A stretch of 64,000 bases of DNA. Source: Anaerolineales bacterium (lineage in GTDB: Bacteria; Chloroflexota; Anaerolineae; Anaerolineales; Villigracilaceae). The DNA lies in contig JAFGCG010000158.1 of assembly GCA_016932715.1 (NCBI GenBank), positions 1 to 64,000 of the forward strand, written 5' to 3'. This document shows positions 1 to 12,495 of the stretch, piece by piece. A program made the position numbers and the translations under genes. Below the pieces are notes generated by a model. That model was not told the DNA's origin and searched no databases. It saw nothing but the letters and a program-made list of their open reading frames with translations. Position 1 is the first letter of the stretch, and every line of letters starts with the position of its first letter.

Positions 1-1
1 A

Positions 2-4393
<4,392 letters not shown>

Positions 4394-4395
<2 letters not shown>

Positions 4396-4456
4396 CACCC
4401 TCTCCCTAAAAGGGAGCCCCACAGGGGTGCTTCGCGAAGGGAAGGGTGAGGGTCAC
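4394..4456. repeat. Imperfect palindromic intergenic repeat (CCCTCTCCCT...AGGGTGAGGG type)
   Basis: The arms ACCCTCTCCCT and GAAGGGTGAGGGT flank an internal GGGAGCCCC/GGGGTGCTTC region that can fold again. This is an interspersed repeat type also seen, in another form, at 4851-4893. Together the two copies bracket the DUF559 gene. Confidence 0.6.
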
Positions 4457-4461
4457 CGCTC

Positions 4462-4845
4462 ATGGAAACAAGACATCGAATTCATCCGGTCATTCTGGCA
4501 CGCGCGCGTGAGATGCGCCATCCACAAACACTCGCAGAAACAACTCTCTGGCATGTGCTACGAAATCGGCAAACGGGCTTTAAGTTTAGGCGACAACATC
4601 CAATTGAGAGATTCATCGTCGACTTTTATTGTGCAGAAGCCAAGTTGTTGATCGAAGTTGATGGCGAATCACATCTTGAACTGAGCCAAGAAGAATATGA
4701 CCAGGCAAGAACTGAATATTTAGAAGAGCTTGGTTATAAAGTAATTCGATTTACAAACAACGATGTTAGATCCAATATTGATGCAGTTGCAAACAAAATT
4801 CTGCAAACCATTGAAATTAGAATTGCTGAACTAAAAAGCAAGTAA
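4462..4845 (+). CDS. DUF559 (VSR-like endonuclease fold) protein
   Basis: This is a small 127-residue DUF559 protein, a family related to very-short-patch-repair endonucleases. Visible hallmarks are LWHVLRNRQTGFKFRRQHPI, then FIVDFYCAEAKLLIEVDGE (the D...E-x-D core of a PD-(D/E)XK-like site), then GYKVIRFTNNDV. Family members occur widely as single genes; the substrate is unknown. The gene is flanked on both sides by palindromic repeats and is richer in A+T than its neighbours, which suggests it moved in as a cassette (inference). It is not an obvious partner of the methylase at 405-1493. Confidence 0.8.
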   Translation: METRHRIHPVILARAREMRHPQTLAETTLWHVLRNRQTGFKFRRQHPIERFIVDFYCAEAKLLIEVDGESHLELSQEEYDQARTEYLEELGYKVIRFTNNDVRSNIDAVANKILQTIEIRIAELKSK

Positions 4846-4850
4846 AGTAA

Positions 4851-4893
4851 CTTCCCCTCACCCCGGCCCTCTCCCCGAGGGGAGAGGGGGAAG
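4851..4893. repeat. Palindromic repeat abutting a ribosome binding site
   Basis: The hairpin CCCTCTCC-CCGA-GGGGAGAGGG lies within a larger palindrome. Its right arm runs directly into the purine-rich GGGGGAAGGA ahead of the ATG at 4896, so the repeat itself supplies or masks the ribosome binding site of the molybdenum hydroxylase gene. Confidence 0.65.
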
Positions 4894-4895
4894 GA

Positions 4896-7800
4896 ATGAA
4901 TATGATCATTACCCTCAAGATCAACGGCATCGAACACACGCTTGATACAACTCCATCCACAACCCTGCTCGCTGCCCTGCGCGGGCTGGGTTTCTACGGC
5001 ATCAAATTCGGCGACGAGCAGGGGCTCTCCGGCGCGGACACCGTACTGCTGGACGGGAAACCCGTCAACGCGGGGTCGATGCTCGCGGCGCAGGCTGAGG
5101 GACATAACATTGTCACCATCGAGGGCCTGGGCGAGCACCCCGAGCAGGGCTGGAAGAAGACTGAAGGCTTGCACCCCTTGCAGCAGGCGTTCGTCGAGAC
5201 GGGCGCGATCCAGTGCGGATACTGTACGCCCGCGCAGATCCTCGCAGCAAAGGCGCTGCTCGACAAGAATCCGAATCCAAGCGAAGAACAGGTTCGTGAA
5301 GCGATTGCGGGAGTCTTGTGCCGCTGTACCGGTTACCTCAAACCCGTCCAGGCCGTGTTGAAAGCTGCCGCCGTGATGCGCGGGGATGAGCCGATCGAAT
5401 GGGATTCGGTAAATTGGGATTTGGGGAATTGGGGCGAGCAGCCGCCTGCAGATCAACCGGACGCTTCACCGAACGAACAATTTGCAAATTTACTGACGCG
5501 ACCTAAAGTTGTGGTCACGCCAAAATCACAGACCTATCAAACGGTCGGCAAGCCCGAGAAGAAAGTGGACGCGGTCAAGCTGGTGCAAGGCAAGCCTGCC
5601 TTCACCGCGGACATGGATATGCGCGGCATGCTGTATGCGCGCGTGCTGCGCAGTCCGCATGCGCATGCGCGCATCAAAAACATCGACACAAGCAAAGCCA
5701 AAGACCTGAAAGGCGTCGCGGCGGTGCTGACGTGGCAGGACATCCCGCGCGTCGTCTATTCCACAGCCGGGCAGTCCGACCCGATCCCTGGTCCGCTCGA
5801 TTCGTTCTCGCTGGATCACAAAGTCCGTTTTGTGGGCGATCGCGTGGCGATGGTTGCGGCGGAGACGCCGGAGATCGCGGAGCAAGCCCTGAGCCTGATC
5901 GATGTCGAATACGAAACCCTGCCTATCATCCTTGACTCGCGCCAGGCGATGAACCCGGACGCGCCTCGTATTCACGACGAGCCGGAGTTCGTCAACTTCG
6001 CAGACTCGAACCCCGAAAAGAATCTCGCGGCAGAGATCCGCATCGACATCGGTGACGTGGAAAAAGGATTCGCCGAAGCAGACGAAATCTTCGAAGCAGA
6101 ATATGAAGTGCCAAAGGTCCAGCAGGCGCACATCGAGCCGCACGTCGCGGTGACCTACTGGGACGAAGATGACCGGCTGGTGATCCGTACCTCGACGCAG
6201 GTACCGTTCCACGTACGGCGGATGCTCGCGCCCGTGTTGGGACTGCCCGTCAAACGGATCCGCGTCATCAAGCCGCGCATCGGCGGCGGGTTTGGCGGCA
6301 AGCAGGAAGTGCTGATGGAAGATGTCCCCGCCCATCTGACGATTGCTACCCGGCGACCGGTCATTTACGAATACACACGTGAGGAAGAATTCATCGGGGC
6401 GCGCTCGCGTCACCCGATGAAGATCAAAATGAAGACGGGTGTCAAGCGCGATGGGACGATCACCGCCAACTCCATGTACGCCCTGTCAGATACGGGCGCG
6501 TACGGCTGTCACGCCCTGACTGTCACCGGCAACACCGGTCACAAGGCGATGGCTCTGTATGTGGGAGCGGACGAATATCGCAAGTCGCCCAACATCCGCT
6601 TTTATGCAGATGTGGTGTACACCAACACGCCGCCCGCGGGCGCGTTCCGCGGCTACGGCGTCCCACAGGGATACTGGCCCGTCGAGCGTCACATGGAAAA
6701 GATCGCCCACGCGTTGAATCTTGACCCGATCGAGTTTCGTTTGAAGAACGCAATTCACCCGGGCGAATATCATCCATTCTCCACTGCCTGGAATGAAGGC
6801 CGTGAGCCGCGACCCGAGATCATCCACACGGTTGGCTTGGAGCAATGTGTCGCCCAGGGCAAGGCAGCAATTGGGTGGGATGATAAATACAGAAACGAAG
6901 ACTGGCATTCTTTCCATCTTTCTTCTTTGGGCAAGCAGGAAACAGGAAAGAGGAAAGAGGGCAAATTGCGCAAAGGGATTGGGGTAGCGATGGTCATGCA
7001 AGGCACAGCCATTCCGTATCTGGACATGGGCGGCGCCTCGATCAAGATGAACGACGATGGCTCATTCAACCTGCTGGTCGGCGCGACCGACCTGGGCACC
7101 GGCTCGGATACCGTCCTGGCACAGATGGCGGCCGAGGTGCTGGGCGTCCCGATCGAAGACATGATTACGTATTCGTCAGACACAGACTTCACGCCGTTCG
7201 ACAAAGGCGCGTATGCCTCTTCGACAACCTATATCTCCGGCACCGCGGCAGTCAAAGCCGCGCAGATTGTCGCGGAGCGGATCAGGGTCCGCGCGGCGGC
7301 AATGCTGAATGCACGGAAACAAGTAGCAGGTATACAGGTAGATGGTACGCAGGTATACAAAGCTGAGGAGATAAAGTTGGTCCATCGGATGGCAGTTGCT
7401 TCCGATGGAGAACGTGTACCTTTCGCCGAAATTGCCTTGAACGCCCTGCACAAGGAAAACCAGGAACAGATCATGGGCGTGGCGAGTTACGTCTCGCCGG
7501 TCTCGCCGCCCCCCTTCGCGGCGCAGTTTGCCGAGGTCACGGTAGATACGGAGACCGGCGCGGTCACGGTGGACAGGCTCGTGATGGCGGTCGACTCGGG
7601 TGTGATCGTCAATCCGCTGACAGCCAGCGGCCAGATCGAAGGCGGCATGACGCAGGCGCTCGGCTACGCGGTCTGCGAAGAGATGCGCTACGACGAGAAA
7701 GGCAGTGCCATCGAGCGCGACCTCGACCGCTATCACATCTTCCGCGCCGACGAGATGCCTGAACTCGAAACCATCTTCGTCGAGACCTTCGAGCCGAGCC

Positions 7801-7946
7801 ATCCGTTTGGCGTCAAAGCGGTCGCCGAGATCCCCATGGATGGGGTCGCGCCCGCCGTGGGCAATGCAATCCTCGACGCCGTTGGCGCGAACGTGGACGA
7901 GATCCCCGTTACACCAGAGAAGGTGTGGAAGGAATTAGCAAAGTAA
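4896..7946 (+). CDS. Fused xanthine-dehydrogenase-type molybdenum hydroxylase (Fe-S + molybdopterin subunits)
   Basis: The protein has 1016 residues. Residues 1-165 are the small [2Fe-2S] subunit and about 220-1016 the Moco-binding large subunit; there is no FAD domain. The family hydroxylates purines or other N-heterocycles and aldehydes. Moco features are GGGFGGKQ at about 463-470, GAFRGYG at about 582, and a candidate catalytic Glu at 978 in VAEIPMDG. The second cluster is intact (C107, C110, C142, C144). The plant-type first cluster has lost all four cysteines: D40, S45, D48 and G60/S61 stand there. The N-terminus reads like E. coli XdhD and the selenium-dependent molybdenum hydroxylase group. 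Segments at about 664-690 and 807-838 look like lineage-specific insertions. Substrate unknown; an XdhC homologue lies three genes downstream. Confidence 0.88.
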   Translation: MNMIITLKINGIEHTLDTTPSTTLLAALRGLGFYGIKFGDEQGLSGADTVLLDGKPVNAGSMLAAQAEGHNIVTIEGLGEHPEQGWKKTEGLHPLQQAFVETGAIQCGYCTPAQILAAKALLDKNPNPSEEQVREAIAGVLCRCTGYLKPVQAVLKAAAVMRGDEPIEWDSVNWDLGNWGEQPPADQPDASPNEQFANLLTRPKVVVTPKSQTYQTVGKPEKKVDAVKLVQGKPAFTADMDMRGMLYARVLRSPHAHARIKNIDTSKAKDLKGVAAVLTWQDIPRVVYSTAGQSDPIPGPLDSFSLDHKVRFVGDRVAMVAAETPEIAEQALSLIDVEYETLPIILDSRQAMNPDAPRIHDEPEFVNFADSNPEKNLAAEIRIDIGDVEKGFAEADEIFEAEYEVPKVQQAHIEPHVAVTYWDEDDRLVIRTSTQVPFHVRRMLAPVLGLPVKRIRVIKPRIGGGFGGKQEVLMEDVPAHLTIATRRPVIYEYTREEEFIGARSRHPMKIKMKTGVKRDGTITANSMYALSDTGAYGCHALTVTGNTGHKAMALYVGADEYRKSPNIRFYADVVYTNTPPAGAFRGYGVPQGYWPVERHMEKIAHALNLDPIEFRLKNAIHPGEYHPFSTAWNEGREPRPEIIHTVGLEQCVAQGKAAIGWDDKYRNEDWHSFHLSSLGKQETGKRKEGKLRKGIGVAMVMQGTAIPYLDMGGASIKMNDDGSFNLLVGATDLGTGSDTVLAQMAAEVLGVPIEDMITYSSDTDFTPFDKGAYASSTTYISGTAAVKAAQIVAERIRVRAAAMLNARKQVAGIQVDGTQVYKAEEIKLVHRMAVASDGERVPFAEIALNALHKENQEQIMGVASYVSPVSPPPFAAQFAEVTVDTETGAVTVDRLVMAVDSGVIVNPLTASGQIEGGMTQALGYAVCEEMRYDEKGSAIERDLDRYHIFRADEMPELETIFVETFEPSHPFGVKAVAEIPMDGVAPAVGNAILDAVGANVDEIPVTPEKVWKELAK

Positions 7947-7955
7947 AATCTAGAT

Positions 7956-8037
7956 GTTACCCTGAGCACAGCGAAGGGTCTCCGCCGCAAAGCGGCAGGA
8001 TTCTTCGCTTCCCGCGGAGCGTGTCGCTCAGAATGAC
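7956..8037. repeat. Interspersed palindrome (GTCATTCTGAGCG... type)
   Basis: On the minus strand it begins GTCATTCTGAGCGACACGC and ends CTTCGCTGTGCTCAGGGTAAC, the arms of a widespread intergenic palindrome. The centre holds a nested CCGCCGCAAAGCGG hairpin. It separates the hydroxylase gene from the pyrophosphatase gene. Confidence 0.65.
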
Positions 8038-8064
8038 ATAATATTGGTACAGGAAAGAAATTTT

Positions 8065-9408
8065 ATGGCGGACAAAATCTATGTAATTGGACATGTGAAT
8101 CCCGATACCGACTCCATTGCCTCTGCCATGGGATATGCGTGGCTGCTGCGCGAACGCGATGAAGTGGATACGGTCGCGGCGCGCGCCGGCGCGCTCAATC
8201 CCCAGTCGGCCTGGGTGCTCAAGCAGCTCAAGCTCGATCCGCCTGTGCTGCTCACCGATGCCTCGCCGCGCTTCGAGTCGGTGATGCAACGGCTCGACAG
8301 CATCCGCCCGGAGGCACAGCTTGGACTGGCCTGGACTCTCGCCAGCCGGACAGGCGGCATTGCACCAGTGGTGGATGAAGACGGTAAACCCTATGGCATC
8401 ATCAACGGCTTTAGTCTCTTCAAATACTTTACCGAGGTGCTTGGTCCCCAGCCCGGCGATACGACCGTTCGCCAGATGATGTCAGCCCCGTGCAAAGAGG
8501 CAGCCAACACCCGCGTCGCGAAGTATCCTGCCAATGGGCACATCCGTGATTTTCTCAATCGGATCCTGCGCGATGAAGCGAATGAGCATTGGGTCATCGA
8601 CGAAAACGGACTCTACGCTGGTATCGCGCACCAGCGCGATCTTCTCAACCCGCCGCGCCTCAAGATCATCCTCGTGGATCACAACGAGCCGAGCCAGGCA
8701 ATCGCCGCGCTGGAAGAAGCTGAATTGTTGGAGATTTTGGACCATCATCGGCTCGGTAACCCGTACACGCATACACCCATCCGTTTCACGGTGGACATCG
8801 TCGGCTCGACTTCGACCCTCGTCTGCGAGCAGACTGCCGAGGCGGGCCTCTCCATGCCGCCTGCGCTGGCAGGAGCGCTGCTCGCGGGGCTCCTTGCTGA
8901 TACCCTGATCCTGACGTCTCCTACCACCACGCCGCGCGACAAGCAGGCGGCCGAACGACTGGCGCGCTGGGCATTCGTGGGAGGGGGCCCACTCAAAGGC
9001 GAGACGATCGAATCATACGGCAAAGCGGTCCTTGCCGCGGGCGCGGGATTGTCGAATCGCAACCCCGAAGAAGTCGTCAGCAACGATGTCAAGCTGTACG
9101 AAGCCGGTGGATTCAAACTCGCCATCGCGCAAGTAGAAGTGACGGATCTGGTGCAGCTTTCCGAGCACCTTGCGCCTCTCGTCGAAGCGCTTGACGAAAT
9201 GAAAGACAGGCGCGGGCTGGACTTTGCCATGCTGCTTGTCACCGACATCGTACGCGGCTCCAGCCGGCTGATCCTCTCCTCGAACGCGCCGCCCATCCTG
9301 GACAATCTGCCTTATCCTCCCCTCCCCGACAGCACGCGCGACGCTCCAGGCGTGGTATCGAGAAAGAAGCAGCTGCTGCCGGTTGTGCTTGGTTTACTGG
9401 AGAGCTAA
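8065..9408 (+). CDS. ppaC: Manganese-dependent inorganic pyrophosphatase (family II) with CBS domains
   Basis: This DHH-family pyrophosphatase hydrolyses PPi to phosphate in the cytoplasm. Metal-binding motifs are GHVNPDTDS (H10, D14, D16) and LDHHRLG (D226, H227, H228). A DHHA2 domain forms the C-terminus. Between the two DHH motifs, about residues 70-190, sits a CBS pair (GGIAPVVDEDGKPYGIINGFS; DENGLYAGIAHQRDL). In CBS-PPases this binds adenine nucleotides and tunes activity. There is no room for a DRTGG domain. I chose the ATG at 8065 over the upstream TTG at 8044 because AGGAAAG lies just before it and the family begins there. The stop codon overlaps the next start (TAATG). Confidence 0.93.
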   Translation: MADKIYVIGHVNPDTDSIASAMGYAWLLRERDEVDTVAARAGALNPQSAWVLKQLKLDPPVLLTDASPRFESVMQRLDSIRPEAQLGLAWTLASRTGGIAPVVDEDGKPYGIINGFSLFKYFTEVLGPQPGDTTVRQMMSAPCKEAANTRVAKYPANGHIRDFLNRILRDEANEHWVIDENGLYAGIAHQRDLLNPPRLKIILVDHNEPSQAIAALEEAELLEILDHHRLGNPYTHTPIRFTVDIVGSTSTLVCEQTAEAGLSMPPALAGALLAGLLADTLILTSPTTTPRDKQAAERLARWAFVGGGPLKGETIESYGKAVLAAGAGLSNRNPEEVVSNDVKLYEAGGFKLAIAQVEVTDLVQLSEHLAPLVEALDEMKDRRGLDFAMLLVTDIVRGSSRLILSSNAPPILDNLPYPPLPDSTRDAPGVVSRKKQLLPVVLGLLES

Positions 9409-9731
9409 TGGAACTTCAAAAAATAATCAACCGGGCGATGGACCTTCGCAGGCAGTATGAGAAAAAGGAGCAGCAGCTTTATGGCTCCCCATCCACGGAC
9501 GAAGATATCGCCCAGGGACTCCTGGCAGATGCAAACAACCTGGTCAAGCTGGTCATGGCAGAGCATGGCAAACGCGAGATTTTGCACAGCGCCGAAAAGC
9601 TCGGCTCTCATCTATCTCATTGCCTGTGGTCGGTGATCGTCCTGGCAAAGATGCAGGACGTCGACCTGGAACAGTCCTTTATGGAAACGATGGATAAGCT
9701 GGAGAACCATTTGCTGGAAACACAGGAATAA
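9408..9731 (+). CDS. Divergent MazG-like all-alpha NTP pyrophosphohydrolase fold protein
   Basis: This 107-residue helical protein has the MazG/dUTPase-like layout: a helix with LLADANNLVKLVMAEHG, then LSHCLWSVIVLAKMQDVDLEQSF, which matches the family's LADVLWYLLRLADELGIDLEEA pattern in position. The metal-binding acids expected in those helices (ExxE and ExxD) appear as D41xxN44 and H68xxH71, so pyrophosphohydrolase activity may be altered or lost (inference). It is translationally coupled to the pyrophosphatase gene by a 1-bp overlap, which makes functional sense for a PPi-producing enzyme. Confidence 0.6.
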   Translation: MELQKIINRAMDLRRQYEKKEQQLYGSPSTDEDIAQGLLADANNLVKLVMAEHGKREILHSAEKLGSHLSHCLWSVIVLAKMQDVDLEQSFMETMDKLENHLLETQE

Positions 9732-9738
9732 TATGCAC

Positions 9739-9841
9739 CGTCACTGCGAGCCCCGAGCCTCAAACGGCGAGCGGGCGAAGCAATCCCATGTATTGTTAAA
9801 GAGATTGCTCTGTCGGGGAGAACACCCTCCTCGCAATGACA
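9739..9841. repeat. Interspersed palindrome (GTCACTGCGAG...CTCGCAATGAC type)
   Basis: The outer arms are CGTCACTGCGAG and CTCGCAATGACAG; the inner arms are GGCGAAGCAATCCC and GAGATTGCTCTGTCGG. This is a recognisable REP-like intergenic palindrome found in many bacterial genomes, and a plausible RAYT-type substrate. Confidence 0.7.
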
Positions 9842-9893
9842 GAAAATCGTTTTGAAAATATGTTCCAGGAGACTCTAACGGTAAAATATAGCC

Positions 9894-10715
9894 ATGGATA
9901 GCATTTATCAAGCCCTCTCTGAAATCGAAAAGAACAACGAATCCGCCGCGCTGTGCACGGTGGTCAAGAGCGAAGGCTCAACACCCCGGCACGTGGGCAG
10001 CAAGATGCTCGTCTACCCGGACGGCAAGTTCATCGGCACGGTCGGCGGCGGCGACCTGGAGCATCGCGTCCTCGACGAAGCCTGGATCGCGATGGGCGAC
10101 GGCGAGTCGCGCCTGATCACCTATCGAATGTCCGATCCCTCGCGCGGCGACCCGGGCGTCTGCGGCGGGACCGTGGAGGTCTTTGTGGAACCGATCCTTC
10201 CCCCTGCAATGATTGTCGTCATCGGCGCCGGACACGTCGGCAAGGCTGTCGTCCACCTGGCGAAGTGGCTGGGATTCCGCGTCGCGGTCAGCGACGACCG
10301 CCCGGAGTTCTGCACCCCCGAGGCTGTGCCGGGGGCGGACGCGTATTATCCCGTCGCAATGGAAAATTTGTCGGAGCAACTGAAGATCAACAAACGGACC
10401 TACATCATCATCACCAGCCGCGGCTCGAATGTGGACCAGGAAGGACTTCCCAGCCTGCTCGAGTCGAAGGCGGGATACATCGGCGTGATCGGCTCGAGGC
10501 GGCGGTGGCTGACGACGGTCAAGGCATTGAAGGAAAAAGGCATCCCGGAGGACAAGATCGCGCGCGTCCATTCGCCGATGGGGCTTGAGTTGAATGCAGA
10601 AACACCCGAGGAGATCGCGGTGAGCATCATGGCGGAGGTCTTGATGCTAAAAGATAAAGGGACGGGCAAGCCGATGAAAGGGAAACAGGCTGAGGCAGGT
10701 GGCAGTGGTCAGTAG
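9894..10715 (+). CDS. XdhC/CoxI family molybdenum-hydroxylase maturation factor
   Basis: This 273-residue protein belongs to the XdhC family, which binds Moco and promotes its sulfuration and insertion into xanthine-dehydrogenase-type enzymes. The N-terminal XdhC_CoxI domain shows GSTPRHVGSKMLV (28-40) and GTVGGGDLEHRVLDEA (48-62). The C-terminal Rossmann-like domain starts at VVIGAGHVGKAVVHLA (about 107-122) and includes GVIGSRRRW. The likely client is the hydroxylase at 4896-7946. The last codons (GGSGQ) and the stop lie inside a CAGT-rich repeat, so the native C-terminus may have been rewritten by repeat insertion. Confidence 0.9.
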   Translation: MDSIYQALSEIEKNNESAALCTVVKSEGSTPRHVGSKMLVYPDGKFIGTVGGGDLEHRVLDEAWIAMGDGESRLITYRMSDPSRGDPGVCGGTVEVFVEPILPPAMIVVIGAGHVGKAVVHLAKWLGFRVAVSDDRPEFCTPEAVPGADAYYPVAMENLSEQLKINKRTYIIITSRGSNVDQEGLPSLLESKAGYIGVIGSRRRWLTTVKALKEKGIPEDKIARVHSPMGLELNAETPEEIAVSIMAEVLMLKDKGTGKPMKGKQAEAGGSGQ

Positions 10716-10735
10716 TCAGTCGTCAGTGGGCAGTG
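10702..10735. repeat. CAGT-rich short tandem repeat
   Basis: Irregular tandem copies of a (G)TCAGT/GGCAGT unit run from the end of the XdhC gene into the intergenic region, and the XdhC stop codon is part of the repeat. Confidence 0.6.
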
Positions 10736-10817
10736 TTTTGCGGAGGCATGAAACAAAAATGCTGGAAATCCGTATAAAAATAGGAAGAATGGTTCGGCGC
10801 AAAGCGCCATCTTCGAC

Positions 10818-10846
10818 TTGTAGCGCATTCACGCATGGACTATAAT
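10818..10846 (+). promoter_or_regulatory. Sigma70-type promoter for the SPFH gene
   Basis: TTGTAG (10818-10823), a 17-bp spacer and TATAAT (10841-10846) lie 32 bp before the ATG at 10879. AAAGGAG lies ahead of that ATG. Confidence 0.65.
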
Positions 10847-10878
10847 GAATTTGCTACCACTATCAAAGGAGAAATCTC

Positions 10879-11928
10879 ATGGCTAGAATTTTCGATGTCA
10901 TTGAATACCCCAGCGAGATGAAGGATGAAATCGTCCATCGTTTCCCGGAAAGCGGAATCGGTGATTATCGCATCGGCTCACAGGTGATCGTGCGCGAGTC
11001 ACAGGCGGCAGTGTTCTTCCGCGATGGACAGGCGCTCGATGTCTTCCGCGCCGGGCGTCACACCATCACAACCGCGAACATTCCGCTGTTGATCGATCTC
11101 ATTGGCAAGGCTTTCAATGATCGCACGCCCTTCCCCGCGGAAGTGTACTTCGTTTCCATGAAGGAATTTGCGAACGAAAAATGGGGCACGCCGCAGCCGA
11201 TCATCGTCCGCAACCCCGGCATGGGCCTGGGTGTCGCCTTGCTGCAAGGCTTCGGCACGTATTCCTTCCAGGTGAAGGACCCGCAGCAATTCGTCACGCA
11301 GGTGGTGGGCACGCAGGGCGCGTATCGCACAACTGATATCGAAGAACGCCTGAAGATGATGCTGCTTTCCAAGATCCAGGATGTATTGGGCGAGACCACA
11401 GCTGCCAGCAGCGTTGTGGAATTGATCGGCCTGACCGAGGAAGTCGGCGCGGCGGTGCGTGCCAAGGCGCAGGATGATTTCGAAGCCATCGGCATGCAGT
11501 TGAAGTCGTTCTATATCGGGAACCTCAAGCCATCCAGCAAGTCGGCTCAGGAACTGCGCGACATGGGCATGCTCGACATGGCAACCTACACCCAACTCCA
11601 GGCGGCGGATGCGATGCGCGACGCTGCTCAAAATCCGAGCGGCGGGGCGGGCCTCACCGCCGGGATCGGCGCCGGGATGGGCATCGGCAATCTGATGCAG
11701 CAAGCCACGTCCGGTGCGATGCAGCAGCAGCAACAATCCCAGAGTGGCGGCGGACAGGCAGCCGCAGGCATCCCTGATGTCATGACCCCGGCCGAGGCGG
11801 CTGCCATCCTGAAGGTCTCAGAGGAAGATGTGCTCGCCGCGATCAAGGATAAGAGCCTGAAAGCCAAGAAGATGGGCAACGCCTTCCGCATCAGCAAGTC
11901 AGCATTGGAAGAGTTCTTGAAGGGATAA
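10879..11928 (+). CDS. SPFH/band-7 domain protein with C-terminal helix-turn-helix
   Basis: Residues 1 to about 240 form an SPFH (stomatin/prohibitin/flotillin) domain of the YdjI or virion-core-like type, a family that forms membrane-associated or soluble oligomeric scaffolds. A Gly/Gln-rich linker follows (about 250-295, with a QQQQQ run). Residues about 300-349 read TPAEAAAILKVSEEDVLAAI ... NAFRISKSALEEFL, a MerR/excisionase-type helix-turn-helix. No transmembrane segment is evident. The gene has its own promoter and a strong terminator, so it is monocistronic. Combining a scaffold domain with a DNA-binding-type domain is unusual; the function is not known. Confidence 0.85.
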   Translation: MARIFDVIEYPSEMKDEIVHRFPESGIGDYRIGSQVIVRESQAAVFFRDGQALDVFRAGRHTITTANIPLLIDLIGKAFNDRTPFPAEVYFVSMKEFANEKWGTPQPIIVRNPGMGLGVALLQGFGTYSFQVKDPQQFVTQVVGTQGAYRTTDIEERLKMMLLSKIQDVLGETTAASSVVELIGLTEEVGAAVRAKAQDDFEAIGMQLKSFYIGNLKPSSKSAQELRDMGMLDMATYTQLQAADAMRDAAQNPSGGAGLTAGIGAGMGIGNLMQQATSGAMQQQQQSQSGGGQAAAGIPDVMTPAEAAAILKVSEEDVLAAIKDKSLKAKKMGNAFRISKSALEEFLKG

Positions 11929-11942
11929 AACAAACAGAACCG

Positions 11943-11976
11943 GAAGCGAGCCTGAAAATCAGGCTCGCTTCTTCAA
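11943..11976 (+). terminator. Intrinsic terminator after the SPFH gene
   Basis: A perfect 13-bp stem (GAAGCGAGCCTGA / TCAGGCTCGCTTC) with an AAA loop lies 15 bp after the stop codon. The trailing T tract is short. Confidence 0.7.
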
Positions 11977-11978
11977 TT

Positions 11979-12344
11979 ATGGAAAGAAAATATATGGGAA
12001 GTAGTAGTTGGAAACACCTGAAGCAGTTGCAGGATACAATGCGGGATGGTTATAACAATCTTTCCACTAAGGCAAAGGAGCCTGAGAATTCACTCGTTCA
12101 AGAACTTGGAGTGGATTTAATTTTGATAGGCATCGGTCTTGCCATTTATATTCAGTTCGATATAAAGCCGTTCTTGCCGTTTAGCCTGCCCGATGTCATC
12201 CAAAACGGGAGCCTTCGGCCCATTGTGGCAATGGTTGGATTGGCAATCGTGGCTTCCGGGGGAGTTAGAATGCTGTTTGCCCTGTTCGAAGCCGGGACAT
12301 GGCTGATCGCCAGTCTTTTCCCAAAAAAGAAAAACGAGGATTGA
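11979..12344 (+). CDS. Small membrane protein of unknown function
   Basis: This is a 121-residue protein I do not recognise. A charged, hydrophilic N-terminus (about 45 residues) precedes two predicted membrane helices, about residues 45-62 (DLILIGIGLAIYIQF) and about 80-110 (IVAMVGLAIVASGGVRMLFA), and a lysine-rich tail. The start could be the ATG at 11979 or the one at 11994 (MGSSSW). It lies between two terminator hairpins, so it is probably transcribed alone or by read-through from the SPFH gene. Confidence 0.6.
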   Translation: MERKYMGSSSWKHLKQLQDTMRDGYNNLSTKAKEPENSLVQELGVDLILIGIGLAIYIQFDIKPFLPFSLPDVIQNGSLRPIVAMVGLAIVASGGVRMLFALFEAGTWLIASLFPKKKNED

Positions 12345-12385
12345 AACGTTTTTGAAGGGATAGTTCAGAGTAAAAAGCAAGAAGT

Positions 12386-12416
12386 AAAAAGGAGACTGAT
12401 TTTCAGCCTCCTTTTT
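12386..12416 (+). terminator. Intrinsic terminator after the small membrane protein
   Basis: AAAAAGGAG-A-CTGA pairs with TCAG-C-CTCCTTTTT around a TTT loop (one mismatch). The A and T tracts make it usable in both directions, so it may also end the convergent nnr transcript. Confidence 0.65.
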
Positions 12417-12495
12417 CGTTCGTGCCGTGGGCAGATAGTCTGATCGTCGTGGATCACCGACCATTCGAATATTTGACCATAAGACTAACAGACTA

